Shown: positions 41,361 through 49,167 of the stretch, piece after piece
How positions within the stretch are numbered: position 1 is the stretch's first letter
Layout: the number at the start of each line of letters is the position of its first letter
Source of the DNA: Dokdonia donghaensis DSW-1
Lineage (GTDB): Bacteria; Bacteroidota; Bacteroidia; Flavobacteriales; Flavobacteriaceae
Reading direction: 5' to 3'
Assembly (NCBI RefSeq): GCF_001653755.1
Contig: NZ_CP015125.1
Location: 2,675,501-2,739,500 of the forward strand
DNA: 64,000 bases
Translations under genes and position numbers: made by a program
The notes under the pieces: model-generated
What the model saw: only the letters and a program-made list of their open reading frames with translations
What the model was told of the DNA's origin: nothing
The model's database searches: none

Positions 41361-41413
41361 AGAATTTGAAGCGGTTTTGCACAGATTAACAGATGTAGAT
41401 TCTAGAAAAAAGA

Positions 41414-41446
41414 ACCAAAAAAATAAGGCTACCTATAAAGATAGCC
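41414..41446 (-). terminator. Terminator of the 362-residue lipoprotein gene
   Basis: On the minus strand GGCTATC pairs with GGTAGCC (one wobble) around a short loop at 41427-41446. A T-rich run (complement of 41417-41426) follows. Confidence 0.65.
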
Positions 41447-41487
41447 ATATCATATATGTCGCTTACTTAGTACTGCAATAGCCTCAC

Positions 41488-42576
41488 CTATTCACAATCT
41501 TCTGGAATTAAGTTTATAGCAGCAACTGTATACTCAAGTGTATCTGGGTTTTCAATACGGGCATAAACTACTTGAGTTCCCGCTGTAGCACTTATAATAT
41601 ATTGATCTACAAGTACATTAATTGCAGCATCTGCATCACTTTGAGAATCATAGTAGGTAATATCCCACTCTATTAGTGGTGATACCTCACCCGTAACCTC
41701 ATCTACTTCTTGTTGTGGTGCCGCTATAATTATGACGCAATCATCATAATCTGATAATGTAAATGAAGATTCTCCATCTATAATACAACTCTCAAAGTCT
41801 AAAGTTTTACAATAGTCTGCCTCATCACATTCTTTATTGAGCACAAAGGAGACACCCTCATCATTTGTAATTGTCATAGTATCGTTGCTCTGGATGACTG
41901 TTTTCCAATCAAAATTCCAAGCAGACTGCACATCACCTTCACCTTGAAGGTTAATGTTTATATGAAGTTCACCTTCTATTAAATAGACCGTCCAAGTACC
42001 ATTATAAGAGACTCCTCTGTAATATAAATCAGTAGTACCATCATCTTCATTATCAAATACAGCATTTGTATATGTACTAAAAGCTACATCATCTGGTAAT
42101 GCTACCTCCCATACGCACTCTAGGAATAACCCAGTACACTCGTTTATGAGTTCTTCCTCCTCTTCTGCCTTGCAAGCAAGTATAGCCGCTTCTAACTCTT
42201 CTTTATTATTTACTTGAAAAGTAGTCCCGTCTTCTAGCTCACTCGTGATAGGAAAACTGACATTTATAAACTGATTTGCTTCAATATTGCCCAGTATAGT
42301 ACTAAACTCTCCATCATTAGATACTGTTTGCGATGATATTATTTGCAAGTCTTCATTATACACTATTACAATAAAAGAGTATATAAAGTCTATACACGTA
42401 ATGTCTACTTCATTGGGATCATCTTTTACTACCTGATCTAAAAGGTCAAAAAGATTTGATTCTTCGGCAATAAGATCTGCTGTTGTGGTTTGACTTAAAT
42501 CGTCTACATCTTCATTATCGCAACTAGCAAAAACTAGAAGTGCAAAAATTGAGAGTATTATGTGTGATAGTTTCAT
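41488..42576 (-). CDS. Acidic surface lipoprotein of unknown function
   Basis: A 362-residue lipoprotein (MKLSHIILSIFALLVFASC, cysteine 19), very rich in aspartate and glutamate. The middle (about 60-250) has conserved-looking cysteines and aromatic strands (CTGLFLECVWEVALPDD, SAWNFDWKTVIQSNDTM). The end (about 290-355: ITYYDSQSDADAAINVL and AGTQVVYARIENPDT) resembles the repeat unit seen in T9SS surface proteins, where it reads Y.....A..A......Y.A.....IYVRIENP. No sorting tail follows. It is probably surface-exposed, function unknown. It is upstream of ffh on the same strand with a terminator between. Confidence 0.72.
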   Translation of the reverse strand: MKLSHIILSIFALLVFASCDNEDVDDLSQTTTADLIAEESNLFDLLDQVVKDDPNEVDITCIDFIYSFIVIVYNEDLQIISSQTVSNDGEFSTILGNIEANQFINVSFPITSELEDGTTFQVNNKEELEAAILACKAEEEEELINECTGLFLECVWEVALPDDVAFSTYTNAVFDNEDDGTTDLYYRGVSYNGTWTVYLIEGELHININLQGEGDVQSAWNFDWKTVIQSNDTMTITNDEGVSFVLNKECDEADYCKTLDFESCIIDGESSFTLSDYDDCVIIIAAPQQEVDEVTGEVSPLIEWDITYYDSQSDADAAINVLVDQYIISATAGTQVVYARIENPDTLEYTVAAINLIPEDCE

Positions 42577-42708
42577 AGATAAAATTTAATTGATGATTAT
42601 TGAATATTTGTTTATATCTATAAGACTGCTACCTACTTATAGGTTGCGTTATTTTTACTATTATCTATAGAAAAATATTATTGTGCTGAATATGTTAATT
42701 TTTTGCAC

Positions 42709-42741
42709 AAAAAAAGCCTCCTTAGATAAGGAGGCTTTTTT
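42709..42741 (-). terminator. Terminator of rpmE2
   Basis: A perfect 9-bp stem (42716-42724 with 42727-42735) with A and T tracts, immediately after the rpmE2 stop. The rest of 42577-42760 has no gene. Confidence 0.9.
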
Positions 42742-42760
42742 ATAAATTAAAGTATAAGAA

Positions 42761-43012
42761 TTACTTCTTAAACTTAGCGTATTTGTTTTTGAACTTGTCA
42801 ATACGTCCAGCTGTATCTACTAGCTTAGCTTTACCAGTATAGAATGGGTGTGACGTTCTTGAGATTTCAAGTTTGATTAAAGGATATTCAGTTCCTTCTA
42901 TCTCAATTGTTTCTTTTGTATCTGCAGCAGACTTAGTTAAGAACACCTCATCGTTAGACATATCCTTAAATGCTACTACTCTAAAATTTTCTGGGTGTAT
43001 TCCTGCTTTCAT
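42761..43012 (-). CDS. rpmE2: 50S ribosomal protein L31 type B
   Basis: An 83-residue L31 of the zinc-free type. It begins MKAGIHPENFRVVAFKDMSN and contains ISRTSHPFYTGKAKLVDTAG with an RIDKFKNKYAKF end. The CxxC zinc motifs of type A L31 are absent, which identifies the paralogue used under zinc limitation in some bacteria. With no zinc-type gene visible here I cannot say whether it is the only L31. It is monocistronic, with its own promoter and terminator. Confidence 0.97.
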   Translation of the reverse strand: MKAGIHPENFRVVAFKDMSNDEVFLTKSAADTKETIEIEGTEYPLIKLEISRTSHPFYTGKAKLVDTAGRIDKFKNKYAKFKK

Positions 43013-43049
43013 CTTAATTCAGTGCTTTAATATTCGATTTTTCGAGGTG

Positions 43050-43079
43050 CAAATTTACATAATTTTTAAAAAACTACAA
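43050..43079 (-). promoter_or_regulatory. Bacteroidota-type promoter of rpmE2
   Basis: On the minus strand TTG (43077-43079), a 19-bp spacer and TAAATTTG (43050-43057). Good match to TTG / TAnnTTTG, predicting a leader of about 30 nt. Confidence 0.7.
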
Positions 43080-43149
43080 CTATTATTTAAAATAATTCTC
43101 ACCTATTATACGAAGTTACGATTTTTATAGGCTCGATGTAACGATATCG

Positions 43150-43157
43150 TATATTTG
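43150..43157 (+). promoter_or_regulatory. -7 element of the DUF4199-GT2 operon
   Basis: TATATTTG, 37 bp before the ATG at 43194, an exact TAnnTTTG match. It abuts the small palindrome CGATATCG (43143-43150). No clear TTG at the -33 position. Confidence 0.5.
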
Positions 43158-43193
43158 TGTACTAACTAGCCATAACCAAACAAACCAATTATT

Positions 43194-43724
43194 ATGAATG
43201 ATACAATCAAATCTTTAGCTTTCAAAAATGGCCTATTTTCGGGTATAACCATTATAATATTATATGTTGTTGCCTATGTTATCAATGTAGAAATATTAGC
43301 AAATTTTTGGTTTGGTCTATTAATAATTATTGGCTTAATTATTTTAGGGTTTGTTACTGTTGCTAAAGCTAAAAGCCTACAGAATGGTTTTATTTCTTTT
43401 AAAGAAGCTTTTTCAGCCTACATCGTTCCTGTAGCAATCGGCTTAGCGCTTCCTATGATATTTCTATATTTATTATTTAATTTTATTGATGTTGAAGCGG
43501 CAGAAATGCTAAAGGACATTAGCTTAGAGAAAACCGAAGAAATAATGATACGTTTTGGGGCTCCTGAATCTGAGATTGAAAAAGCAATGGAACAAGCTGA
43601 AGCTGAAGACTCTTATTCATTAAAAAATATCTCATTACAATATGCGTTTACTGTAATCTTCTGTGCTGTAATTGGACTAATCGCTGCACTTTCAATGAAA
43701 AAGAAAAATCAAGATTTAGGTTAA
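43194..43724 (+). CDS. DUF4199 membrane protein
   Basis: A 176-residue protein with four hydrophobic helices (about 15-31, 39-56, 76-96, 150-168) and a charged cytosolic loop between helices 3 and 4 (EKTEEIMIRFGAPESEIEKA). The conserved start KNGLFSGI and the block GFISFKEAFSAYI are typical of DUF4199, a family mostly found in Bacteroidota. Its stop overlaps the start of the glycosyltransferase gene by one base (TAATG), so the two are translated together. The close association suggests an accessory role for the transferase, as an inference. Confidence 0.85.
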   Translation: MNDTIKSLAFKNGLFSGITIIILYVVAYVINVEILANFWFGLLIIIGLIILGFVTVAKAKSLQNGFISFKEAFSAYIVPVAIGLALPMIFLYLLFNFIDVEAAEMLKDISLEKTEEIMIRFGAPESEIEKAMEQAEAEDSYSLKNISLQYAFTVIFCAVIGLIAALSMKKKNQDLG

Positions 43725-44665
43725 TGCAAATATCTGTTGTTATCCCTCTACTTAACGAGGAAGAATCACTAAATGAATTACACTATTGGATTTCAGAAAC
43801 CCTGGATTCTAATGGTTTTTCTTATGAAATCATATTTGTAGATGATGGCAGTACAGATGGGTCTTGGGAGGTGATAAGTACGCTTTCGCGAAAGCGTAAC
43901 AATATAAAAGCGATACGTTTTAATCGCAATTTTGGGAAATCGCAAGCGCTACACGCTGGTTTTAAAGCTGCCGAAGGTGATGTAATTATCACAATGGATG
44001 CAGACCTTCAAGATAACCCCGAAGAGATCCCTGAGCTCTATAAAATGATTGCAGAACAAAATTATGATCTTGTCTCTGGGTGGAAAAAGAAGCGCTACGA
44101 CTCTGTAATTGCAAAAAACTTACCTTCAAAACTCTTTAACGCCGCCGCTCGTAAAACAAGTGGTCTTAAACTACACGACTTTAACTGCGGTCTTAAAGCT
44201 TATAAAAATGAAGTTATAAAAACGGTGGATGTATATGGTGAGATGCACAGATACATCCCTGTGCTGGCAAAAAATGCTGGTTTTTCTAACATAGGTGAGA
44301 AGGTTGTACAGCATCAAGCTCGCAAGTATGGGGAGACTAAGTTTGGGATGGAACGTTTTTTAAACGGTTTTCTTGACCTATTGACTATTTGGTTTTTAGG
44401 TAGTTTTGGTAAGCGACCTATGCACCTTTTTGGAGCGCTGGGCGTGGTGATGTTTATAGTAGGCTTTGGCTTTGCAGCCTATCTAGGTATTGATAAGCTA
44501 TTCTTAAATAAAGCCGGGAGACTCATTACACAAAGACCACAGTTTTATATCTCTCTTGTTTCTATGCTTATAGGTATACAACTATTTATAGCTGGTTTTA
44601 TAGGAGAACTCATCTTACGAACAAAGAGAGAAAAGCAGCGATATCACATAAAGGAAACATTATGA
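43724..44665 (+). CDS. GT2-family glycosyltransferase with C-terminal membrane helices
   Basis: A 313-residue polyprenol-phosphate sugar transferase-like enzyme (DPM1/GtrB/ArnC type). The catalytic GT-A core has SVVIPLLNEEESL at the start, FVDDGSTDGSW (38-48), DADLQDNPEEIPEL (the DxD metal site) and FNRNFGKSQALHAGF. Two C-terminal membrane helices (about 230-258 and 275-297) anchor it. It probably moves a hexose to undecaprenyl phosphate. Palindrome copy 14 encodes TLSRKR (53-58), in the loop after the DDGS motif. The 3' end overlaps the convergent T9SS gene by 6 nt. Confidence 0.93.
   Translation: MQISVVIPLLNEEESLNELHYWISETLDSNGFSYEIIFVDDGSTDGSWEVISTLSRKRNNIKAIRFNRNFGKSQALHAGFKAAEGDVIITMDADLQDNPEEIPELYKMIAEQNYDLVSGWKKKRYDSVIAKNLPSKLFNAAARKTSGLKLHDFNCGLKAYKNEVIKTVDVYGEMHRYIPVLAKNAGFSNIGEKVVQHQARKYGETKFGMERFLNGFLDLLTIWFLGSFGKRPMHLFGALGVVMFIVGFGFAAYLGIDKLFLNKAGRLITQRPQFYISLVSMLIGIQLFIAGFIGELILRTKREKQRYHIKETL
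43879..43898. repeat. Iterated palindrome copy 14 (inside the GT2 gene)
   Basis: A perfect 20-bp palindrome, read as TLSRKR in the glycosyltransferase. Confidence 0.95.
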
Positions 44666-47308
44666 ATCATCTCTAGTAATTAAAGTAAAGAACCCATATG
44701 TAGTTCTTTCTTCATAGGTGATTTTATACCAGTACGTGTTAGTTGCTAGTTTTTTACCGTTGTGAGTACCATCCCATCCTGGTGAGTTACTTGTGAGTGA
44801 GGTCATTTGTTTTCCAAATCTATCAAATACCTCTACGGTCAATCCTGGATAATTTTGAGCATTTATAACGTGCCAAGTGTCATTGTAACCGTCGCTGTTA
44901 GGTGTAAAGAACTTAGGTGCACCCCTTACTTCTACCTCTCTCGTAATATAATTGCAACCCACTTCGTCTCTCACAGCTATATTATAGATACCGGGAGGCA
45001 AATCTGTAAATACATTTGATGTACCAAAAGTGGCTCCTCCATCTATACTGTAATAAATAGTCCCTTCTGCAAGGTACGCATCTACAATAATCTTGTTACC
45101 CTGTAAAAAATCCTCTACTTCTACCTCTACTTGTAGTTCTAGGCCTGCTACAACTTCATAATATAGTGAACCACTACAACCTGCAAATAAGGTGACATCT
45201 AGTGTATAAACTCCCGCTTCTGTTATAAATAAATCTTTTGTGGTCTCTCCAGTACTCCACTCATACTCCATAAACCCTTCTGGACCCTCTAATATAGTGC
45301 CCTCTTCTGTAAAACAAACCACGAGTTCCTGGTTTTCTAAGTCTAGAGGATCACTCAATGCTATTATAATTTTACCTATACCTATACATTCATCTGGCTC
45401 TCCTAGTCTATAATATAAAATGTTAGGGTTAGTATAATCATACAATATCGACCCCTCCTTTTCATTTGTTTGTAAGCCCGCAAACTCAGGAGTTTCGTAA
45501 AGCCTTATGAGAGTGTCAGGATATATCAATGCTATTACATCAATAATATTTGACACTTCTACAACAGCCGAGTTTTCACCTTGAGAGGATACGCACACTG
45601 AAACCTCTAAATCCTCAAGCGGCTCTCCAGCATCAACACTAAGTGTCACTTCTGTAATTCTGGTACAATCTAGGGTCAGTGCAACACTCGCATAAATTAT
45701 TTGACCACTGTATAAGTTTGAGTAACTAGTAGCGTTTTCTATTTGGTTTTGAGAAAGCTCAGCGTCAAGTTGAGTTTCAAAAAAACGAAGATTTAAACCT
45801 GAAGTATCAGACACATCTTGTACAAAAATAACATCTAACGCCTCAAGTAAATTAAACTGGCTAATACCATCTGGACTACCATCTACATCACATTGAAACA
45901 GCGTTGCCGGAGCAAGTAGCGGTGCAATAACATTTTTTATAATTACACTAAACACTTCTGCTTCTCCTGAAGTATATGTCACCTGTGCAGTCACAGTGAA
46001 AGTTCCTACCTCTGAAAAAATATGAATTGGTGTCATATCAACACTGGAGTTTAAAGAACCTGATCCTGGGTCGCCAAAATTCCAAAGTACACTACTAATG
46101 CTTTGAGATGAGTTGAGAGTGAAGGAGGTTTCATCACCGCCGCACAATTCCTCATACTCAATAATGTTTCTATAGTACATCTCATTAGTAATTGGTAAAC
46201 CTATTGATGATGAGTTAATCCCTACACCTACAGACCTAAATTGAAAATTACATTGTTGCCCTACTCTATTAGGTAATGAAATAACAGATAATTTTGCCCC
46301 CCCAAGGCTGTGATATAATTTTCCATCAATTGCTAGTTGCAATAATCCTGCTAGATTCACAAATGGACTTGATAGATAATCTGCGAGTTCTATTCGAGAT
46401 GAAATTATATCTGCTGCCTGTAAATCATATTGAAATACCTTAGAGTTTCCAGTATCTTGTCCCCCATTAATAGGTTCCTTTCCAGTACTATAGAGCACTT
46501 GGGAATTTGGAGAGAATGACGCACCATAGTATACAATATCATTCCCAAGCAATTGTTCATTACTTAAGACTCCTGTATTTTGGTCAAATGAATATAATAA
46601 TATCTCTCCCATAAGCTCTGGCTCAAAATAAGTATGGCAAATTGCTACTTTAGACCCATCTGGCGAAAACTTTAGAGCACCCCTTATATTATTGTAGTCT
46701 GATACATCTGGACCTATATTGGTAACAACAGGACTACCTACACCGCTCACGGTTAACGGGTATGCATAAAACCGATCTTCATAATGCGTTAAAATCCAGT
46801 ATCCGTCTTGACTCCTCACGGCTGTCAGTTTTTCTGAACCTTCATTAAGAATGTTTATATTTTTTATAACTACTGCACCTTGTCCTCCAGAAGCATTCAT
46901 ATCAACAATAGAATAATTAATTCCTAAACCTTGACCTGTGGCTTGATAATTTTGAACCGCATCTGCCGTGAAAATATAATATCTTGAAGTACTACCTGGC
47001 TCTGGTACTATTAACGCCCCATTAGTAGAAGAAAACTGCCCTAGTAAACCCTCGCCATTTGCCAGAATACCATCACTAGCATTATAAACTGTAACTCCGT
47101 CTGTATAAAAAAGTAAATTTCCAAATGGATCACACATAGAGGAACTACTCTCTATAGTATTCATCGCATTGCCGTTAAATGACATTGCACAACCCTGCAG
47201 AAAATCTAACCCTGCCCCATTACCAAAATGCCACTTTGATGCCTCTAGTTGACTAAAGGCAACAGAGGTAAATAACAGAAAAACTAATGTCAGACTTTTA
47301 AGTGGCAT
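44660..47308 (-). CDS. T9SS type B sorted surface protein with PKD-like domain
   Basis: An 882-residue secreted protein. It has a signal peptide (MPLKSLTLVFLLFTSVAFSQ), then a WD/beta-propeller-like N-terminal region (about 21-390: WHFGNGAGLDF, NLLFYTDGVTVYN, LKFSPDGSKVAICH, ASFSPNSQVLYSTG). A PKD-like domain follows (about 405-470, SVLWNFGDPGSG, then VGTFTVTAQVTY), and then further beta-sandwich repeats. The C-terminal about 95 residues (APKFFTPNSDGYNDTWHVIN, VEVFDRFGKQM, WDGTHNGKKLATNTYWYKI) are the gliding-motility-associated type B sorting signal. It is therefore exported by T9SS and probably cell-surface attached. There is no strand-specific terminator: it runs into the GT2 gene's end. 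Confidence 0.93.
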   Translation of the reverse strand: MPLKSLTLVFLLFTSVAFSQLEASKWHFGNGAGLDFLQGCAMSFNGNAMNTIESSSSMCDPFGNLLFYTDGVTVYNASDGILANGEGLLGQFSSTNGALIVPEPGSTSRYYIFTADAVQNYQATGQGLGINYSIVDMNASGGQGAVVIKNINILNEGSEKLTAVRSQDGYWILTHYEDRFYAYPLTVSGVGSPVVTNIGPDVSDYNNIRGALKFSPDGSKVAICHTYFEPELMGEILLYSFDQNTGVLSNEQLLGNDIVYYGASFSPNSQVLYSTGKEPINGGQDTGNSKVFQYDLQAADIISSRIELADYLSSPFVNLAGLLQLAIDGKLYHSLGGAKLSVISLPNRVGQQCNFQFRSVGVGINSSSIGLPITNEMYYRNIIEYEELCGGDETSFTLNSSQSISSVLWNFGDPGSGSLNSSVDMTPIHIFSEVGTFTVTAQVTYTSGEAEVFSVIIKNVIAPLLAPATLFQCDVDGSPDGISQFNLLEALDVIFVQDVSDTSGLNLRFFETQLDAELSQNQIENATSYSNLYSGQIIYASVALTLDCTRITEVTLSVDAGEPLEDLEVSVCVSSQGENSAVVEVSNIIDVIALIYPDTLIRLYETPEFAGLQTNEKEGSILYDYTNPNILYYRLGEPDECIGIGKIIIALSDPLDLENQELVVCFTEEGTILEGPEGFMEYEWSTGETTKDLFITEAGVYTLDVTLFAGCSGSLYYEVVAGLELQVEVEVEDFLQGNKIIVDAYLAEGTIYYSIDGGATFGTSNVFTDLPPGIYNIAVRDEVGCNYITREVEVRGAPKFFTPNSDGYNDTWHVINAQNYPGLTVEVFDRFGKQMTSLTSNSPGWDGTHNGKKLATNTYWYKITYEERTTYGFFTLITRDDS

Positions 47309-47372
47309 TTGTCAAATATCAAATCTATTTATGAGAAATTGGTATTTCCCGATAAAAATTAACACAAAACCG

Positions 47373-47380
47373 TACTTTTG
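47373..47380 (+). promoter_or_regulatory. -7 element of the phosphosugar mutase gene
   Basis: TACTTTTG, an exact TAnnTTTG match, 22 bp before the ATG at 47403. The -33 region has no TTG at the normal distance. Confidence 0.45.
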
Positions 47381-47402
47381 TTACTCTAACAAATAGAATA
47401 TT

Positions 47403-49130
47403 ATGGTATACCACGATCCTGCAATTTTAGAAAAGGCAAATGCCTGGCTTACTGACACTTTTGATGCACAGACACAACAAAGCATTAAAGATAACATAGC
47501 TCATAACCCAGATGAGCTCGCAGATAGTTTTTATAAAAATCTAGAATTTGGTACAGGAGGTATGCGCGGTGTTATGGGCGCAGGAACCAATAGAATTAAT
47601 AAGTATACCCTAGGTAAAAACACTCAGGGACTCTCAGACTATTTATATAGTCAGTTTACAGATGAGCAAATAAGTGTTGCCATAGCCTATGACTGTCGCC
47701 ATAATAGTAAAGAACTAGCTCAAGTTGTAGCAGATGTATTTTCGGCAAATGGCATTAAGGTTTTCTTATTTTCTGACCTAAGACCTACACCAGAGCTTAG
47801 CTTTGCTGTGAGACACTTAAACTGTCACTGTGGCATTGTACTCACTGCGAGTCATAACCCACCAGAGTATAACGGTTATAAGGTATACTGGCAAGATGGA
47901 GGACAACTAGTGCCACCACAAGATGCTGCAATAATTAAAACCATAGATGCATTAGACTTTAGTGATATAAAATTTACAGGTAATGATGATCTCATAGAGC
48001 GTGTAGACACCACAGTAGATAAAGCTTTTATAGACGCAAGTGTTGCAAAGGTATCTTTTGGTCTTGACAGTAAGACCAAAGAAGATTTAGGCATCGTATT
48101 TACTTCTTTACACGGGACTTCTATAACACTAGTGCCAGATACGCTAAAACAGGCTGGTTTTACAAACCTATCTATCGTAAAAGAACAGGAAGTACCAGAT
48201 GGCAACTTCCCTACCGTAGTATCTCCTAACCCAGAAGAGACTGCAGCGCTTAAGATGGCACTAGAGCTAGGAGAAAAAGAAGGAGCAGATATAGTGATAG
48301 GTACAGATCCAGATTGCGATCGTCTGGGTATAGCCGTGAGAGGTGATGATGGTAAACTTACCATACTCAACGGTAACCAAACTATGGTCTTAATGACAAA
48401 TTATTTATTAGAACGCTTTCGCGAAAGCGCAAACCAGCACCCACAACCATTTGTAGGAAGTACAATCGTATCTACACCTATGATGGACGTACTTGCTGCC
48501 TCTTACGATGTAGAGTGTAAAACTGGACTTACTGGCTTTAAGTGGATAGCAAAAATGATAGAGGATTACCCACAACAACACTTTATAGGTGGTGGTGAAG
48601 AGAGCTTTGGTTTTATGGTAGGTGATTTTGTGAGAGATAAAGACGCCGTAACTGCTACCCTACTCGCTTGTACCATTGCAGCCGAGGCAAAGAAAAATGG
48701 ACAAACACTCTTTGAAAAACTCAAAACCTTATACCTAAAACACGGCTTTTATCAAGAAACGCTTATCTCGCTTGTTAAAAAGGGACAATCTGGCGCAGCC
48801 GAAATAAATCAAATGCTCAAAGACCTACGTGAGAAACCTATGCAAGAAATAAATGGCAGTAAGGTTACTCGTGTAGAAGATTATCAAGCCTCTACCTCAC
48901 TAGACTTAACGACCGGAAAGACTACTACCACTGACATCCCAAAGTCTAACGTACTTATTTATTACACAGAAGATGGTAGTAAAGTAGCAGCTAGACCAAG
49001 TGGCACAGAGCCTAAAATTAAGTTTTATATAAGCGTTCACACACCACTCACTACACTGGGAGAGTATGACAGTGTTTCTGCTATACTAGAAAAACGCATT
49101 GCTGGTATAAAAACTGCATTAGGGGTATAA
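47403..49130 (+). CDS. Phosphoglucomutase/phosphomannomutase-family enzyme
   Basis: A 575-residue alpha-D-phosphohexomutase that interconverts sugar 1- and 6-phosphates. The catalytic phosphoserine loop is TASHNPPEYNGYKVYW (about 148-163). The metal loop is GTDPDCDRLG (about 300), the sugar-binding loop GGGEESFGFM (about 398), and the phosphate-binding loop RPSGTEPKIKFY near the end. The length and the N-terminal extension (about 45 residues before the first domain) match the PgcA/PGM2-like branch. Palindrome copy 15 encodes RFRES (about 338-342), in the only copy read in the third codon phase. The exporter gene follows after 37 bp. Confidence 0.93.
   Translation: MVYHDPAILEKANAWLTDTFDAQTQQSIKDNIAHNPDELADSFYKNLEFGTGGMRGVMGAGTNRINKYTLGKNTQGLSDYLYSQFTDEQISVAIAYDCRHNSKELAQVVADVFSANGIKVFLFSDLRPTPELSFAVRHLNCHCGIVLTASHNPPEYNGYKVYWQDGGQLVPPQDAAIIKTIDALDFSDIKFTGNDDLIERVDTTVDKAFIDASVAKVSFGLDSKTKEDLGIVFTSLHGTSITLVPDTLKQAGFTNLSIVKEQEVPDGNFPTVVSPNPEETAALKMALELGEKEGADIVIGTDPDCDRLGIAVRGDDGKLTILNGNQTMVLMTNYLLERFRESANQHPQPFVGSTIVSTPMMDVLAASYDVECKTGLTGFKWIAKMIEDYPQQHFIGGGEESFGFMVGDFVRDKDAVTATLLACTIAAEAKKNGQTLFEKLKTLYLKHGFYQETLISLVKKGQSGAAEINQMLKDLREKPMQEINGSKVTRVEDYQASTSLDLTTGKTTTTDIPKSNVLIYYTEDGSKVAARPSGTEPKIKFYISVHTPLTTLGEYDSVSAILEKRIAGIKTALGV
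48414..48429. repeat. Iterated palindrome copy 15 (inside the mutase gene)
   Basis: A perfect 16-bp palindrome, read as RFRES, the third possible codon phase. Confidence 0.95.
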
Positions 49131-49140
49131 ACTTTTTTTA

Positions 49141-49154
49141 GCTTTCGCGAAAGC
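49141..49154. repeat. Iterated palindrome copy 16 (intergenic)
   Basis: The perfect 14-bp core 10 nt after the mutase stop and 13 nt before the exporter ATG. It sits in the region expected to hold the exporter's translation initiation signals. Confidence 0.93.
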
Positions 49155-49167
49155 GCACACATACTTT

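Noticed and set aside
47876..48370. 164-codon minus-strand frame inside the phosphosugar mutase gene
   Set aside because: It overlaps the conserved active-site region of the mutase and has shadow-frame composition.
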